Shown: positions 27,989 through 37,776, numbered from the stretch's first letter. The stretch: 64,000 bases of DNA from Nitrospira sp. (GCA_016873435.1 VGXF01000008.1:1-64000), one strand, 5' to 3'. Translations and numbers: made by a program. Notes: generated by a model not told the origin, from the sequence alone.

Positions 27989-28351
27989 ATGATCGACGCA
28001 TTGTCCCTGTTACCCGAATACGACCCGGCGCGGACCGATTCGCGCCATCGGCTGGTCGTCGCCACGTCCCAGCGCGCCAAGCATCTCATGCAGGGCGCCA
28101 AGCCGATGGCCGCGCCCCGTTATGCGAAGGCGACCTCGGTGGCCCTCGACGAGATGCTCCACCACAACATCGAAGTTGTGATTGGGAAGGAGGCGCGCCA
28201 GGCAATCAAGGAAGTCAAGCGTGGGAAGGACAGCGAGATGGAGCGGATGGCCGCCACCGCCCTCCGGGAGGATGCTCGCGAGATCAAGAAAGAACTTAGC
28301 GTCTTTGTGGATGACTCCGTGAAGCCGTCGGTGAAGGACCGAGAGGAGTAG
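27989..28351 (+). CDS. rpoZ: RNA polymerase omega subunit
   Basis: The 120-residue product contains the omega core (SRHRLVVATSQRAKHLMQGA, then KATSVALDEMLHHNIEVV). It stabilises the beta' subunit during assembly. GAAAGGAG precedes ATG 27989. The location between gmk and coaBC supports the call. The C-terminal tail is Lys/Glu-rich and longer than in E. coli. Confidence 0.88.
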   Translation: MIDALSLLPEYDPARTDSRHRLVVATSQRAKHLMQGAKPMAAPRYAKATSVALDEMLHHNIEVVIGKEARQAIKEVKRGKDSEMERMAATALREDAREIKKELSVFVDDSVKPSVKDREE

Positions 28352-28355
28352 CGCC

Positions 28356-29588
28356 ATCGAGTCCATCGAATCTGAAGTCCCAGTCCGCCGTTTTTGCGGG
28401 AAGCGTATTCTGCTTGGCGTCAGCGGAAGCATCGCTGCCTACAAGGCAGTTGAACTGCTGCGCGCGCTGACGCGAGAAGGCGCCGACGTCCACGTGGCTA
28501 TGACTGAGTCGGCCACGAAGTTCGTAACTCCGCTGACGTTTGAAGTCCTCTCGAAGCATTCCGTCGCTAGGGGACTTTATGCGACCCATCAGGAAATGCT
28601 GCACCTGACATTGCCCGAGGAGGCGGATGCCTTTCTCATTGCGCCCGCTACAGCTAACACGCTAGCCAAATGCGCGCTCGGCTTGGCCGACGATCTGCTA
28701 AGCACTATGGTCCTGGCAGCTTCTTGCCCGCTGATTATTGCGCCGGCCATGGATGGTGGTATGTGGGACCATCCGACAGTGCAGGAACATGTGGCGCTGC
28801 TGCGGCAACGCGGCGTGACGGTGCTGGATCCCGTTGAGGGACCGCTGGCATCAGGGAAAATTGGCACGGGTCGCCTGACGGATGCCGTGACGATGCTAGC
28901 CGCTCTTGAAGCCCGGCTGAACCTTCGGCGTGATTTCGTCGGCCAGCGTATTCTTGTGTCTGCCGGACCAACGCAGGAGGCCATCGATCCGGTCCGATTC
29001 ATTTCCAACCGGTCCTCTGGGAAAATGGGCTATGCAGTTGCCGCAGCGGCGGCCGAGCGGGGCGCCTCCGTCGTGCTGGTCAGTGGTCCTACAGCTCTGT
29101 TGCCTCCGGCCGGCGTCGAATGTGTCCGCGTTGAAACGGCGGACGAAATGAACAAGGCCCTGCAAATTCGTTTCAACTGGTCCACGTTGGTCGTCATGGC
29201 GGCGGCCGTGGCCGACTACCGGCCCGTGGAGCGCTTCGGACGCAAGATCAAGAAGGGCACCGCCGCACGCGCACTTCCTCTAACGCCCACCGACGACATC
29301 CTCGACGGTCTCTCGAAGCGCCGGACTCATCAAATCCTGGTGGGGTTTGCGGCCGAGACCGACGATCTGGTCGGCCAGGCCAAGGACAAGCTGCGCCGGA
29401 AGGGGCTGGACCTGATTGTCGCCAACGACGTGACGCGCGCGGGGGCCGGATTTGGCTCCGATTCCAATGCGGCCATCATACTAGACCGGGCAGGACATGA
29501 AACCCGGCTCGCACTAATGCCCAAGCGAGAGATGGCGGACCGCATTCTGGACGCCGTTCTGTCCCTGCCGCACCGGCCTCGTTCCTGA
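28356..29588 (+). CDS. coaBC: bifunctional CoaBC, probably starting at AUC
   Basis: The frame encodes about 410 residues. The CoaC flavoprotein half begins with RILLGVSGSIAAYKAVELLR and includes APAMDGGMW. The CoaB half starts with ILVSAGPTQEAIDPVRFISN and includes VVMAAAVADYRP. Together they make 4'-phosphopantetheine from 4'-phosphopantothenate and cysteine. The essential N-terminal GSIAAYK segment lies upstream of the first ATG/GTG/TTG in frame (GTG 28494). The only suitable start is ATC 28356, eight bases after AGGAG and four after the rpoZ stop. Initiation at AUC, or a sequence error, is therefore implied. Confidence 0.85.
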   Translation: MESIESEVPVRRFCGKRILLGVSGSIAAYKAVELLRALTREGADVHVAMTESATKFVTPLTFEVLSKHSVARGLYATHQEMLHLTLPEEADAFLIAPATANTLAKCALGLADDLLSTMVLAASCPLIIAPAMDGGMWDHPTVQEHVALLRQRGVTVLDPVEGPLASGKIGTGRLTDAVTMLAALEARLNLRRDFVGQRILVSAGPTQEAIDPVRFISNRSSGKMGYAVAAAAAERGASVVLVSGPTALLPPAGVECVRVETADEMNKALQIRFNWSTLVVMAAAVADYRPVERFGRKIKKGTAARALPLTPTDDILDGLSKRRTHQILVGFAAETDDLVGQAKDKLRRKGLDLIVANDVTRAGAGFGSDSNAAIILDRAGHETRLALMPKREMADRILDAVLSLPHRPRS

Positions 29589-29625
29589 GCCGTTCGCCTG
29601 CTAGGCGCCCGGTTCGGCCCTTTGT

Positions 29626-29654
29626 TTGACCCCTTTGCCCAAGCCTGATACAAT
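29626..29654 (+). promoter_or_regulatory. promoter of aroQ-efp-acc-thiE run
   Basis: TTGACC (29626-29631), a 17-base spacer and TACAAT (29649-29654), with a leader of about 45 bases to aroQ. Confidence 0.7.
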
Positions 29655-29705
29655 GCCCGCGTTTTCTAAGGTTTTTCAGAGGGATCGCACGATCACGCGA
29701 GTAGA

Positions 29706-30173
29706 ATGAAGCGCACACCCCAGGTCCTGATCCTGCATGGGCCCAATCTGAACATGCTGGGCACCAGGGAAAAAGCCATCTACGGGAAAGTCTCGCTTAG
29801 CACGATCAATGCGGCGATCCGGAAAGCGGCCACGGCCCACAAGGTCAAGGTCGACATCCGGCAGTCTAATTTGGAAGGGGACTTAGTGAATTGGATCCAG
29901 CAGGCCAAGGCGAAGTTCGACGGGATCGTCATCAACCCTGCTGGCTACACCCATACGAGCGTCGCTATCCGTGACGCCATTGCCGCCGTCAGCATCCCCA
30001 CCGTCGAGGTACATTTGACGAACATCTACAAGCGGGAGGAGTTCCGTCACCATTCCTATATCGCCGGTGTGGCGGTGGGTCAAATTTCGGGCTTCGGCCC
30101 GTCCGGCTACGTGCTGGGGCTACATGCTCTCGTGGAGCATCTCAAAACCGCCCACGCCGCAACGACCCGCTGA
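29706..30173 (+). CDS. aroQ: type II 3-dehydroquinate dehydratase
   Basis: The 155-residue product has the signature [20 protein letters not shown], the [11 protein letters not shown] segment, the catalytic-His region [17 protein letters not shown] and [14 protein letters not shown] with [17 protein letters not shown]. It dehydrates 3-dehydroquinate in the shikimate pathway. Its order before efp and accBC is a widespread operon arrangement. Confidence 0.94.
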   Translation: MKRTPQVLILHGPNLNMLGTREKAIYGKVSLSTINAAIRKAATAHKVKVDIRQSNLEGDLVNWIQQAKAKFDGIVINPAGYTHTSVAIRDAIAAVSIPTVEVHLTNIYKREEFRHHSYIAGVAVGQISGFGPSGYVLGLHALVEHLKTAHAATTR

Positions 30174-30210
30174 GAGACGGATTCGGTACAACGTAGGGAG
30201 GACAGGGTTC

Positions 30211-30771
30211 GTGATTTCGACGGCAGATTTTCGCAACGGTGTTCGCTTGGAGATTGACGGCCAGCCGTTCTATATCGTGGAATTTCAGCACGTCAAGCCT
30301 GGCAAAGGCGGTGCGTTCGTTCGGACCAAGCTCAAGAGCTACACCACCGGTAGTGTCATCGACCGGACTTTCCGGTCGGGCGAGAAGTTTGATGAGCCCG
30401 ATCTTGAGGAACGCGAGATGCAGTTCCTCTTTGCAACGGGCGATGCCTACACCTTCATGGACGTGAAGAACTACGAGCAGTTGGAATTTGAGAAGAAACA
30501 GCTTGGTGACAATGCCGATCTACTCAAGGAAAATATGACGGCCAAGATTCTGATCTTCCAGCACCGTCCGATCGCCGTCGAACTGCCCATCTTCATTGAG
30601 CTCAAGATCGTAGATTCAGAGCCAGGCGTGCGCGGGGACACGGCCTCAGGCGGCACCAAGCCGGCCACCTTGGAAACCGGTGCGGTTATCAAGGTGCCTC
30701 TGTACATGGAAGTCGGGGAAACCATCAAGATCGACACCCGTACCCGCGCCTACGTGGAGCGTGTCCGATGA
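30211..30771 (+). CDS. efp: elongation factor P
   Basis: The 186-residue product has an N-terminal KOW-like domain (MISTADFRNGVRLEIDGQPF) with the modifiable lysine in VKPGKGGAFVR. Two OB folds follow, ending in VGETIKIDTRTRAYVERV. It relieves ribosome stalling at polyprolines. GTG 30211 follows GGGAGG; an in-frame extension back to 30067 overlaps aroQ and is not homologous. No EpmA-type lysylation gene is seen nearby. It overlaps accB by four bases. Confidence 0.94.
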   Translation: MISTADFRNGVRLEIDGQPFYIVEFQHVKPGKGGAFVRTKLKSYTTGSVIDRTFRSGEKFDEPDLEEREMQFLFATGDAYTFMDVKNYEQLEFEKKQLGDNADLLKENMTAKILIFQHRPIAVELPIFIELKIVDSEPGVRGDTASGGTKPATLETGAVIKVPLYMEVGETIKIDTRTRAYVERVR

Positions 30772-31271
30772 AGAAGCGAGCCAAACACGGGGGGGCATCC
30801 AAAGCGACGGCGAATAGCGATCCGCTCGCTCGGGATGTGCAGCGACTGGTCGATCTAATGCGGCAGCACGAGCTGTCCGAACTGGAGGTTGAGCAGAAAG
30901 GCCTTCGCATCCGCGTCCGGAACGGGCAGGGCGGCGACGACGCGCCCCCTGACATGCCCCGCCAGGGGGCCCCAACCCAGCGAGAGGTCAGCGAAACGGC
31001 TGAACCGGATATTGATCTAAACTCGCTCGTCACCGTGACCTCGCCAATCGTCGGGACGTTCTACCGATCACCCTCGCCTGACGCTGCGTCTTATGTTGAG
31101 GAGGGGGACGTCGTGAAGAAGGGGCAGGTCCTGTGCATCGTCGAAGCCATGAAGCTCATGAATGAGATCGAGGCAGAAACGGGCGGCACGATCCACAAGG
31201 TACTGGCAGAAAGCAGTAAGCCAGTCGAGTACGGCCAGCCGCTCTTCCTGATTGATCCGACGGCATCCTAA
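30768..31271 (+). CDS. accB: biotin carboxyl carrier protein of acetyl-CoA carboxylase
   Basis: The 167-residue product has an N-terminal helical part ([20 protein letters not shown]), a linker, and a C-terminal biotinyl domain with the biotinylated lysine in [13 protein letters not shown]. It is coupled to efp and followed by accC, forming the first half of acetyl-CoA carboxylase. Confidence 0.94.
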   Translation: MKKRAKHGGASKATANSDPLARDVQRLVDLMRQHELSELEVEQKGLRIRVRNGQGGDDAPPDMPRQGAPTQREVSETAEPDIDLNSLVTVTSPIVGTFYRSPSPDAASYVEEGDVVKKGQVLCIVEAMKLMNEIEAETGGTIHKVLAESSKPVEYGQPLFLIDPTAS

Positions 31272-31296
31272 TCGTCCCCGCATAAAGGGGTCGCTT

Positions 31297-32646
31297 GTGT
31301 TCAAAAAAATTCTCATAGCCAATCGCGGTGAAATTGCCCTTCGGGTGATTCGGGCCTGCAAGGAGCTCGGCATTCGTACGGTGGCAGTGCACTCCGAGGT
31401 GGATAGCAATGCGCTGCACGTCCATGCAGCCGACGAGCATGTCTGCATCGGACCGGCAGAGAGTTCGCTCAGCTACCGCAACATTCCCAATGTGTTGAGC
31501 GCTGCGGAAGTCACTGGCGCTGACGCCATACACCCCGGCTACGGCTTTCTGGCCGAGAACGCACATTTTGCCGAAGTCTGCGAATCGCTCGGCATCCGTT
31601 TCATCGGGCCCACGTCCGATCATATCGCGACGCTTGGCGACAAGGCTAAGGCGCGGGAAATCATGAGCCGCAAGGGGTTGCCCCTTACGCCCGGCAGCCA
31701 GGGCGAATTGAAGACCGATCAGGATGCGCTGGAGGCCGCCAGGAAGATCGGCTTCCCGGTCATCATCAAGGCCTCGTCGGGCGGGGGCGGGCGCGGCATG
31801 CGCGTCGTCAACAAGCCGGAGGATCTCCCTCGTGCGTTCCAGACGGCCCAGGCGGAAGCCAAGGCCAACTTTGGCGACGAGAGCGTCTATCTCGAAAAGT
31901 TCTTCATCGAGCCGCGCCACATTGAAGTGCAGATTCTGGCAGACGAAAAAGGGCGCACGGTCTTTTTGGGTGAGCGGGACTGCTCGATCCAGCGGCGTTA
32001 CCAGAAACTGGTCGAAGAATCGCCGTCGCCCGCCATTGACGAGCGCCTGCGGCGCGAAATCGGTCGCGTGGCCGTCGAAGCTGTCCGTGCCGTACATTAT
32101 CGAAACGCCGGCACGGTCGAGTTCCTGCTTGACAAAGACCACAATTTCTATTTCATGGAAGTCAACACGCGGATCCAGGTCGAGCATCCGGTCACGGAGA
32201 TGGTCACGGGAATCGACCTGATCAAGGAGCAGATCCGGATTGCCAACGGCCAGCCGCTCTCCGTCCGCCAGCAGGACATCCAGATCACCGGCCACAGCAT
32301 CGAATGCCGGATCAACGCAGAAGACCCCGAGCGGTTCACGCCGTGCCCGGGCACCGTGACGCGCTTCCGTCCGCCGGGGGGACTGGGCGTCCGGGTGGAT
32401 TCCGCGATTGAAAGCGGCAGCATCATTGCTCCGCACTACGATTCACTGATTGCTAAGTTGATCACCCACGGCCAACACCGGGACGAAGCCATGGCCCGGA
32501 TGCGACGAGCGCTCGATGAATTTGTCATCGAGGGCATTAAGACCACCATCCCGCTCCATAAACGAATTTTGAATGACGCCGAGTTTCAAAAGGGCCGTGT
32601 CTCCACTAGCTTCCTGGAACGGTTCATGACAACGGCGGCTTCCTGA
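31297..32646 (+). CDS. accC: biotin carboxylase
   Basis: The 449-residue ATP-grasp enzyme has [20 protein letters not shown], the glycine-rich [11 protein letters not shown], the catalytic [20 protein letters not shown] and [16 protein letters not shown]. It carboxylates biotin on AccB. GTG 31297 is chosen for its AAAGGGG upstream and because family members start [12 protein letters not shown]. Confidence 0.95.
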   Translation: MFKKILIANRGEIALRVIRACKELGIRTVAVHSEVDSNALHVHAADEHVCIGPAESSLSYRNIPNVLSAAEVTGADAIHPGYGFLAENAHFAEVCESLGIRFIGPTSDHIATLGDKAKAREIMSRKGLPLTPGSQGELKTDQDALEAARKIGFPVIIKASSGGGGRGMRVVNKPEDLPRAFQTAQAEAKANFGDESVYLEKFFIEPRHIEVQILADEKGRTVFLGERDCSIQRRYQKLVEESPSPAIDERLRREIGRVAVEAVRAVHYRNAGTVEFLLDKDHNFYFMEVNTRIQVEHPVTEMVTGIDLIKEQIRIANGQPLSVRQQDIQITGHSIECRINAEDPERFTPCPGTVTRFRPPGGLGVRVDSAIESGSIIAPHYDSLIAKLITHGQHRDEAMARMRRALDEFVIEGIKTTIPLHKRILNDAEFQKGRVSTSFLERFMTTAAS

Positions 32647-32659
32647 CGGAGGCCGACCC

Positions 32660-33301
32660 GTGGTTGCCGCCGCATTTCCACAAACCGATCTCCGCGGCCT
32701 CTATGTGATTCTCGATCCCGACGCAGCGCACGGCCGTTCGCTCATCGACCTGCTCAACGCTGCTGCCGCTGGAGGCGCGACGCTTTTTCAGTACCGCGCC
32801 AAGCGCGTTGCCCTGAGAGACGCCTACCGGCAGGCACAGGCCCTGCGTCAGGCGGCAGCCGATGCGGGCGGACGGCTGATCGTCAACGACCGCTGCGATC
32901 TCGCGCTGGCCGTGGAGGCCGATGGGGTCCATCTCGGGCAGGATGATCTGCCGGTTGAGGAAGCCCGGGCACTTCTGGGAAAGGGGAAGCTGATCGGCCT
33001 CTCCACTCACACTGCGGCGCAGGTGAAGAGGGCGTCGACGCTGGACGTCGATTATCTCGGGTTCGGGCCAATTTTCACACCGTTCTCGAAACGCGATCAC
33101 GACCCTGTGGTTGGCCTCGATGGCTTGCGGACGATTCGTGCGCTCACGGCGAAGCCAATCTTTGCCATCGGTGGCATTGCCGTTGACTCCGCCGGAGAGG
33201 TCATCCGCGCTGGTGCGAATGGCGTGGCCGTCATCAGTGCAATCGCCCAGGCCCCCGACGTAACCGGAACCGCTCGCGCGTTCGTGGCGCTCTTCCGATG
33301 A
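32660..33301 (+). CDS. thiE: thiamine-phosphate synthase
   Basis: The 213-residue TIM-barrel has LYVILDPDAA at the start, GVHLGQDDLPVEEAR and the phosphate-binding IFAIGGIAVDSAGEV. It joins the thiazole and pyrimidine moieties of thiamine. The GTG start has GGAGG upstream. Its last 68 bases overlap the end of the convergent bioD gene. Confidence 0.9.
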   Translation: MVAAAFPQTDLRGLYVILDPDAAHGRSLIDLLNAAAAGGATLFQYRAKRVALRDAYRQAQALRQAAADAGGRLIVNDRCDLALAVEADGVHLGQDDLPVEEARALLGKGKLIGLSTHTAAQVKRASTLDVDYLGFGPIFTPFSKRDHDPVVGLDGLRTIRALTAKPIFAIGGIAVDSAGEVIRAGANGVAVISAIAQAPDVTGTARAFVALFR

Positions 33302-34073
33302 TCAAGTCGGCCAACGCGCCGATTTCTTTGCTGTTGGCGACGGTCGCCAGTCCTTCCGCCCACGCTCTCTGCACGTGGGCATGAAAGGCCAGGGGGCCAA
33401 TCACCGGAATTTTTCCCCATGCCTTCAGAAGCGACAGAGCCGAGGCTTCCTGGAGCCGTTCCGTCGCCGTCGCTGGCTCCGCGCTGGATCGGTTCAGCAA
33501 CAGTCCGAGAACGGGCAAGTCTCTTTGCGCGAGCGCATCGAGCGTCAGCAGTGCGTGGTTGATGGCGCCGAGCCTGGTGCGTCCAACCACGACGGACGGA
33601 AGGCCGAGCCGGCGGATCAACTCGCTCACATCGGCCTGGGGCGTTAACGGAACGCGTACGCCGCCCACACCCTCGACCAGTACGATCTGATAGCGCGAGG
33701 CCAGCGCACGATAGGCGCGCGCAATGTGCGCCAGCATGATCGTCTGACCGGCCCGGCGGGCGGCGTCGGCTGGCGCCAGCGGCTCGGGGAATCGGCAGGG
33801 GCTGATCGCCTCAACCGCCTCATCCAGACCGGCTGCCGCACGCAATCGGGCTGCGTCGGAGGCGGCCGCGCCCTCATCGCGCAAGCCCGTTTCCACAGGT
33901 TTCATCACGCCGACCGAAAAACCGCGCTGCTTCAGACACACGGTCAGTGCCGCCGTCACCAGCGTTTTTCCCACGCCTGTGTCCGTACCGGTGATAAACA
34001 CGCCACGGTGTGACGGGGGGCGAGTACGGGGGGGCGGGTGTACGGAGGATTTGTTCTTCCGTGCGGTATTCAT
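33234..34073 (-). CDS. bioD: dethiobiotin synthetase
   Basis: The 279-residue product has P-loop TGTDTGVGKTLVTAAL, VMKPVETGL, and the second substrate loop VLVEGVGGVRVPLT. It closes the ureido ring in biotin synthesis, feeding biotin to the AccB encoded nearby. The N-terminus carries about 22 Pro/Arg-rich residues before the conserved start; a GTG just before VFITGTD would be an alternative. The C-terminal about 20 residues (Arg-rich) overlap thiE and may be non-conserved. Confidence 0.9.
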   Translation of the reverse strand: MNTARKNKSSVHPPPRTRPPSHRGVFITGTDTGVGKTLVTAALTVCLKQRGFSVGVMKPVETGLRDEGAAASDAARLRAAAGLDEAVEAISPCRFPEPLAPADAARRAGQTIMLAHIARAYRALASRYQIVLVEGVGGVRVPLTPQADVSELIRRLGLPSVVVGRTRLGAINHALLTLDALAQRDLPVLGLLLNRSSAEPATATERLQEASALSLLKAWGKIPVIGPLAFHAHVQRAWAEGLATVANSKEIGALADLIIGRAPRTRERFRLRRGPGRLH

Positions 34074-34084
34074 ATTTCATCGTT

Positions 34085-34837
34085 TCAGAGGATGCGGCTG
34101 TCGAGGTTCCAGACCTGCCCGGAGACATCTTCAAGCTGCGCCAGATGGTAAATCGAGTCGGCTACTTTCTTCAGATCAGGGGTGCAGCCCACTGTATGGG
34201 CCTCGGGTACGCTTGGAAATGCACTGCCAGCCAACGCCGTTTTGTGCCAACCAGGGAAGACCACGTTGACGCACACACTGTGCGGACCCCATTCTTTCGC
34301 CGCCGTTTTCATCAGCCCCAGCAGGCCCGCTTTCGCCGCTGCGTAGGCTGCTTGGCCTGTTTGTCCCTGTAGGCTGGCGAGGGAACCGACAATAATAATC
34401 GCGCCATGTCGTTTCGACACCATCACGGCTCCCGCTGCCTGGAGACAGTGGAAGGTTCCGGTCAGGTTCACAGCCACCTTATCGATCCAATCCTGAAATG
34501 ACATGCGCACAATCAGGCCGCTGGAAGCTTGCCCGGCACAGCAGACCAGCACATCGAGCCGGCCCCAGCGATCCAGCAGGCGGGCAACCATCTCCTGCAC
34601 CTGTTTGCCGTCACAAATGTCTGCCTGGAGAGCCAGGCCGTGGCCACCCCGTATCCTTACCGCAGACACAACCTGCGCCGCCATCCGCGCGTTGGTTCGA
34701 TAGTGCACGCCGACGTTCCAGCCGGCTTGCGCAAAGGCCAGGCAAATCGCGCGGCCGATGCCGCCGGAACCGCCGGTCACTAGAACAGCGGGCCGAGGTG
34801 TCGTTGTGCGCCGGGTTTGTTTTCGAACAGTCGGCAT
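34085..34837 (-). CDS. short-chain dehydrogenase (FabG-like)
   Basis: The 250-residue product has a Rossmann motif TGGSGGIGRA, the NAG-like CCAGQASSGL, the catalytic serine in IIIVGSLAS and YAAAKAG with Tyr/Lys. It is probably a 3-oxoacyl-ACP reductase or related enzyme. It lies 11 bases before bioD on the same strand. A role in biotin precursor (pimeloyl) elongation is therefore possible, but housekeeping fatty-acid reduction cannot be excluded. The CCAG variant of the usual NNAG is notable. Confidence 0.8.
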   Translation of the reverse strand: MPTVRKQTRRTTTPRPAVLVTGGSGGIGRAICLAFAQAGWNVGVHYRTNARMAAQVVSAVRIRGGHGLALQADICDGKQVQEMVARLLDRWGRLDVLVCCAGQASSGLIVRMSFQDWIDKVAVNLTGTFHCLQAAGAVMVSKRHGAIIIVGSLASLQGQTGQAAYAAAKAGLLGLMKTAAKEWGPHSVCVNVVFPGWHKTALAGSAFPSVPEAHTVGCTPDLKKVADSIYHLAQLEDVSGQVWNLDSRIL

Positions 34838-34922
34838 GCACCATTATCCGCAATCGTTTCTGGCGATAGCAAGGTACGCAATCTTGCGGCCTCTTTCGGC
34901 GATGTGATACGGTGACTCATTG

Positions 34923-35753
34923 ATGGTAATTCGCATACTAACAATTGCGGTCGCACTGACTGGAGCGCTGGGTATGGCTCCAGAATTTGCGTTGGCCCAG
35001 TCCGACTCGCGGCTGGAGATGATCCCGGACGGGCCGCTCTATTTTCCGGACGCCATCGGCAGCCGGTGGCGCTATCGTGGTCACATCGAAACCCTGCCGC
35101 TCCAACAAATCTCTGAGCGCAAGACCTTCGTCAACATTTCATCAGTGACAGGCACGCAGACGATCAATGGCGTCCCCGTCAAAGTCTTTCATGACACCAA
35201 TCCGGGCAACCACGGCGCGACAAACAGTTACTACCGGCGCGATGCAGTCGGCATTATCTACTACGGCTCCTCGCCCGGCACGCCGGTGGAGCGGCAGGTC
35301 ACGCCGTACCAGATTGTGCACTTTCCCATCGATGTCCCGTCCTCCTTTCAGCAATTTGAGCGGAAGGGTATTGATTTCGACAACGACCTTGATGGGGATG
35401 GTTCGCCGGAAAAAGCGGACGTGGAGGCCTCGGTGACGGTGGTGGGGAAAGAGTCGGTCACTGTGCCAGCTGGTACCTACGCTGATGCCCTCAAGCTCGA
35501 AGCGCGGATGAGCATGCGCATCCATTTATCGAAGACGAAACGTTCTGTGGTCAGCACCGACCTGCTGACGGCATGGTTTGCGAAGGGAATCGGACTGGTG
35601 AAATACACTGAGCACCAGGAAATGCCGCCCGCCGCAACCGATCGGGGCGGGATCACCAACATCACTGAGGAGTTGGAGGGGGCGGACATCAAGACCGTCG
35701 AATCTCCGGTGAGTCAGGACGGGCGAATCCGCGCCGCAGCTTATGCTCGCTGA
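34923..35753 (+). CDS. secreted protein of unknown function
   Basis: The 276-residue product has a signal peptide (LTIAVALTGALGMAPEFALA, then Q). The mature domain is beta-rich, with FPDAIGSRWRYRGHIETLP, a DxDxDG-type acidic segment DFDNDLDGDGSPEKADVEA (possible calcium site), and VTVPAGTYADALKLEARM. The layout resembles periplasmic proteins with a lipocalin- or DUF3108-like fold, but I cannot name the family. ATG 34923 is taken over TTG 34920. A hairpin without a T run follows at 35799. Confidence 0.65.
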   Translation: MVIRILTIAVALTGALGMAPEFALAQSDSRLEMIPDGPLYFPDAIGSRWRYRGHIETLPLQQISERKTFVNISSVTGTQTINGVPVKVFHDTNPGNHGATNSYYRRDAVGIIYYGSSPGTPVERQVTPYQIVHFPIDVPSSFQQFERKGIDFDNDLDGDGSPEKADVEASVTVVGKESVTVPAGTYADALKLEARMSMRIHLSKTKRSVVSTDLLTAWFAKGIGLVKYTEHQEMPPAATDRGGITNITEELEGADIKTVESPVSQDGRIRAAAYAR

Positions 35754-35798
35754 CCCCGCGGCTGACCTTGAACAACTGCAACGACTCCGTGCCGCCTA

Positions 35799-35819
35799 AC
35801 TTGGCCCCCCGCGCCAAGT
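35799..35819 (+). terminator. weak terminator-like hairpin
   Basis: ACTTGGC and GCCAAGT form a seven-base stem around a C-rich loop, followed by CTTGTTC. The T run is poor, so function is uncertain. Confidence 0.35.
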
Positions 35820-35884
35820 CTTGTTCAGAGGGGGCCGCAGCATCCATCCCAACTCCCTCGATCAGCATAGACCACTGAAATTAC

Positions 35885-35913
35885 TTGAAAAAGTGTTGTT
35901 TGGCTGGTATGCT
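35885..35913 (+). promoter_or_regulatory. promoter of fatty acid desaturase gene
   Basis: TTGAAA (35885-35890), a 17-base spacer and TATGCT (35908-35913). The predicted leader is about 30 bases and contains GAGGGGAAA as ribosome-binding site for GTG 35949. Confidence 0.65.
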
Positions 35914-35948
35914 GGGACATCCGGTAACAATGCCAGTAAGAGGGGAAA

Positions 35949-36785
35949 GTGGAAGCAAGCCAGCGTCCGCGGGATTATCCGACTATCGTCATCTTTTCCT
36001 TCGTGACCATCGGGGCCATGATCGGCGTGCCGACCTATGCCTACTACTACGACTTCACGGCCTTTGACTGGACGATGTTCGCCATTCTCTACGTCGTCAC
36101 CGGCCTCGGCATCACGGTCGGTTATCACCGCATGATTTCGCACCGCGCCTTTGACGCGCCAGATTGGGTCCGGGCCTGCTTTCTGATTGCTGGTGGCTGG
36201 GCGCTCCAGAATTCCGCGCTCAAGTGGTGTGGGGATCATATCCGCCATCACGCGGTCTGCGACAAGGACGACGATCCCTATAACGCCCTGCGGGGCTTCT
36301 GGTACAGCCACTGCGGCTGGCTCTTCGAATTGTCGGCCTCGGATGACAACGCCAAGTACGACGGCAAGCTCCGTAAGGACCCACTGATCATGTGGCAGCA
36401 CAAATACTACGTCCCAATCATCCTGTCCGGCCTGGCGCTCCCGTTTGCGCTGGGCGTGGCGGTCAACGGAAGCTGGATGGGCGGCCTGAGCTGCTTTCTG
36501 CTGGCAGGCGTCTGCCGGATATTCCTCGTTCTGAATTCGACCTTCTGCATCAACTCGATCTGCCACATCTGGGGCAGCCAGCCTTATGGCACGAAGGACA
36601 GCAGCCGGGACAGCTGGTGGGTGTCGCTGATCACCTTCGGCGAGGGATACCACAACTACCATCACATGTATTTGCGCGACTACCGCAACGGGCCGCAGTG
36701 GTATAATTTCGATCCATCCAAATGGCTGATCTTTTCGCTCTCCAAAGTCAGACTCGCGTCCAACCTCCAGCGCCGGTCAAATTAA
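35949..36785 (+). CDS. acyl-CoA/acyl-lipid delta-9-type desaturase
   Basis: The 278-residue integral membrane diiron enzyme has the three histidine boxes: HRMISH in GYHRMISHRAFD, HIRHH, and HNYHH in EGYHNYHHMY. About four hydrophobic segments surround them. The family introduces a cis double bond into saturated acyl chains using O2, adjusting membrane fluidity. The start is GTG 35949, supported by promoter and ribosome-binding site. It is a single-gene unit. Confidence 0.9.
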   Translation: MEASQRPRDYPTIVIFSFVTIGAMIGVPTYAYYYDFTAFDWTMFAILYVVTGLGITVGYHRMISHRAFDAPDWVRACFLIAGGWALQNSALKWCGDHIRHHAVCDKDDDPYNALRGFWYSHCGWLFELSASDDNAKYDGKLRKDPLIMWQHKYYVPIILSGLALPFALGVAVNGSWMGGLSCFLLAGVCRIFLVLNSTFCINSICHIWGSQPYGTKDSSRDSWWVSLITFGEGYHNYHHMYLRDYRNGPQWYNFDPSKWLIFSLSKVRLASNLQRRSN

Positions 36786-36893
36786 CCCGACTGGGTCTTT
36801 TTCCCTCCGGCCGTAGGCCTACGAGCCACTTGTCAGCGCAGGAAGCCATCGGCTAGCATGGGGCCGGCACAGTCGTCACCACACGAGGTTGGC

Positions 36894-37766
36894 ATGGCAG
36901 ACACTCCCCATCAGCACGGACACCAGGAACAGGCCAGGCCCAATCTGCTGCCTGACGTGAAGCACATCATCGCGGTTAGCAGCGGCAAGGGCGGAGTGGG
37001 TAAATCCACAGTCGCGACGAACCTTGCCGTCGCATTGGTTGTCTCCGGTGCCAAGGTCGGCCTGCTCGACGCTGACATCTACGGTCCCAACATCCCGCTG
37101 ATGCTGGGCGTGCGTACGCCGCCTGAGCAGAAGGACGGCAGGTTGCTCCCGGCCGAAAGCTATGGCGTCAAACTCATCTCCATGGCCTTTTTCGTTCCGG
37201 AGGACAAGGCCATTGTTTGGCGTGGACCGATGGTTCATACCGCCATCCAGCAGTTCTTCCGTGACGTTGTCTGGGGCGAGCTCGACTATCTGCTCATTGA
37301 TCTGCCGCCCGGCACTGGCGACGCGCAGCTCTCCATCTCGCAATTGGTCACGCTGGCGGGCGCCATCACCGTCACCACGCCACAGGAAGTGGCCCTGCAC
37401 GACGTCCGCAAGGGCATGACGATGTTCCAGAGCGTGAACGTGCCGCTGCTCGGCGTTATCGAGAACATGAGCTACTTCGTCTGCAAACATTGCGGCGAGC
37501 GGGAGGAGATCTTCTCGCATGGCGGAGGGGCCCGCGCAGCGGAAACACTGGGGGTGCCGTTTCTCGGCGCCATCCCAATCGATACGGCGATCCGGGCGGG
37601 CGGGGACGAAGGCATGCCGATTGTCGTCGCGCAACCCGATTCGGAGCAGGCCAAGGCTTTCATGGGGATCGCCACAAAAGTTGCAAATAATCTTAAGACG
37701 AAAACTGCCGGCGCCCCGGCAGGTGGTATCCAGAGTTTGCTGAATAAAATCAAACGTCCTGCATAA
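36894..37766 (+). CDS. apbC: Mrp/ApbC-family iron-sulfur carrier ATPase
   Basis: The 290-residue product has the deviant Walker [46 protein letters not shown], and the CxxC in FVCKHCGE that carries a 4Fe-4S cluster at the dimer interface in this family. It loads clusters onto apo-proteins. The N-terminus is His-rich (PHQHGHQEQ). ATG 36894 follows GAGG. The Rieske-type protein 10 bases downstream is a plausible partner or client. Confidence 0.9.
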   Translation: MADTPHQHGHQEQARPNLLPDVKHIIAVSSGKGGVGKSTVATNLAVALVVSGAKVGLLDADIYGPNIPLMLGVRTPPEQKDGRLLPAESYGVKLISMAFFVPEDKAIVWRGPMVHTAIQQFFRDVVWGELDYLLIDLPPGTGDAQLSISQLVTLAGAITVTTPQEVALHDVRKGMTMFQSVNVPLLGVIENMSYFVCKHCGEREEIFSHGGGARAAETLGVPFLGAIPIDTAIRAGGDEGMPIVVAQPDSEQAKAFMGIATKVANNLKTKTAGAPAGGIQSLLNKIKRPA

Positions 37767-37776
37767 CGGGGAGCAC

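Noticed and set aside
28494-28500. GTG 28494 as the start of coaBC
   Set aside because: It would remove the flavin-binding GSIAAYK segment that is plainly encoded upstream in the same frame.
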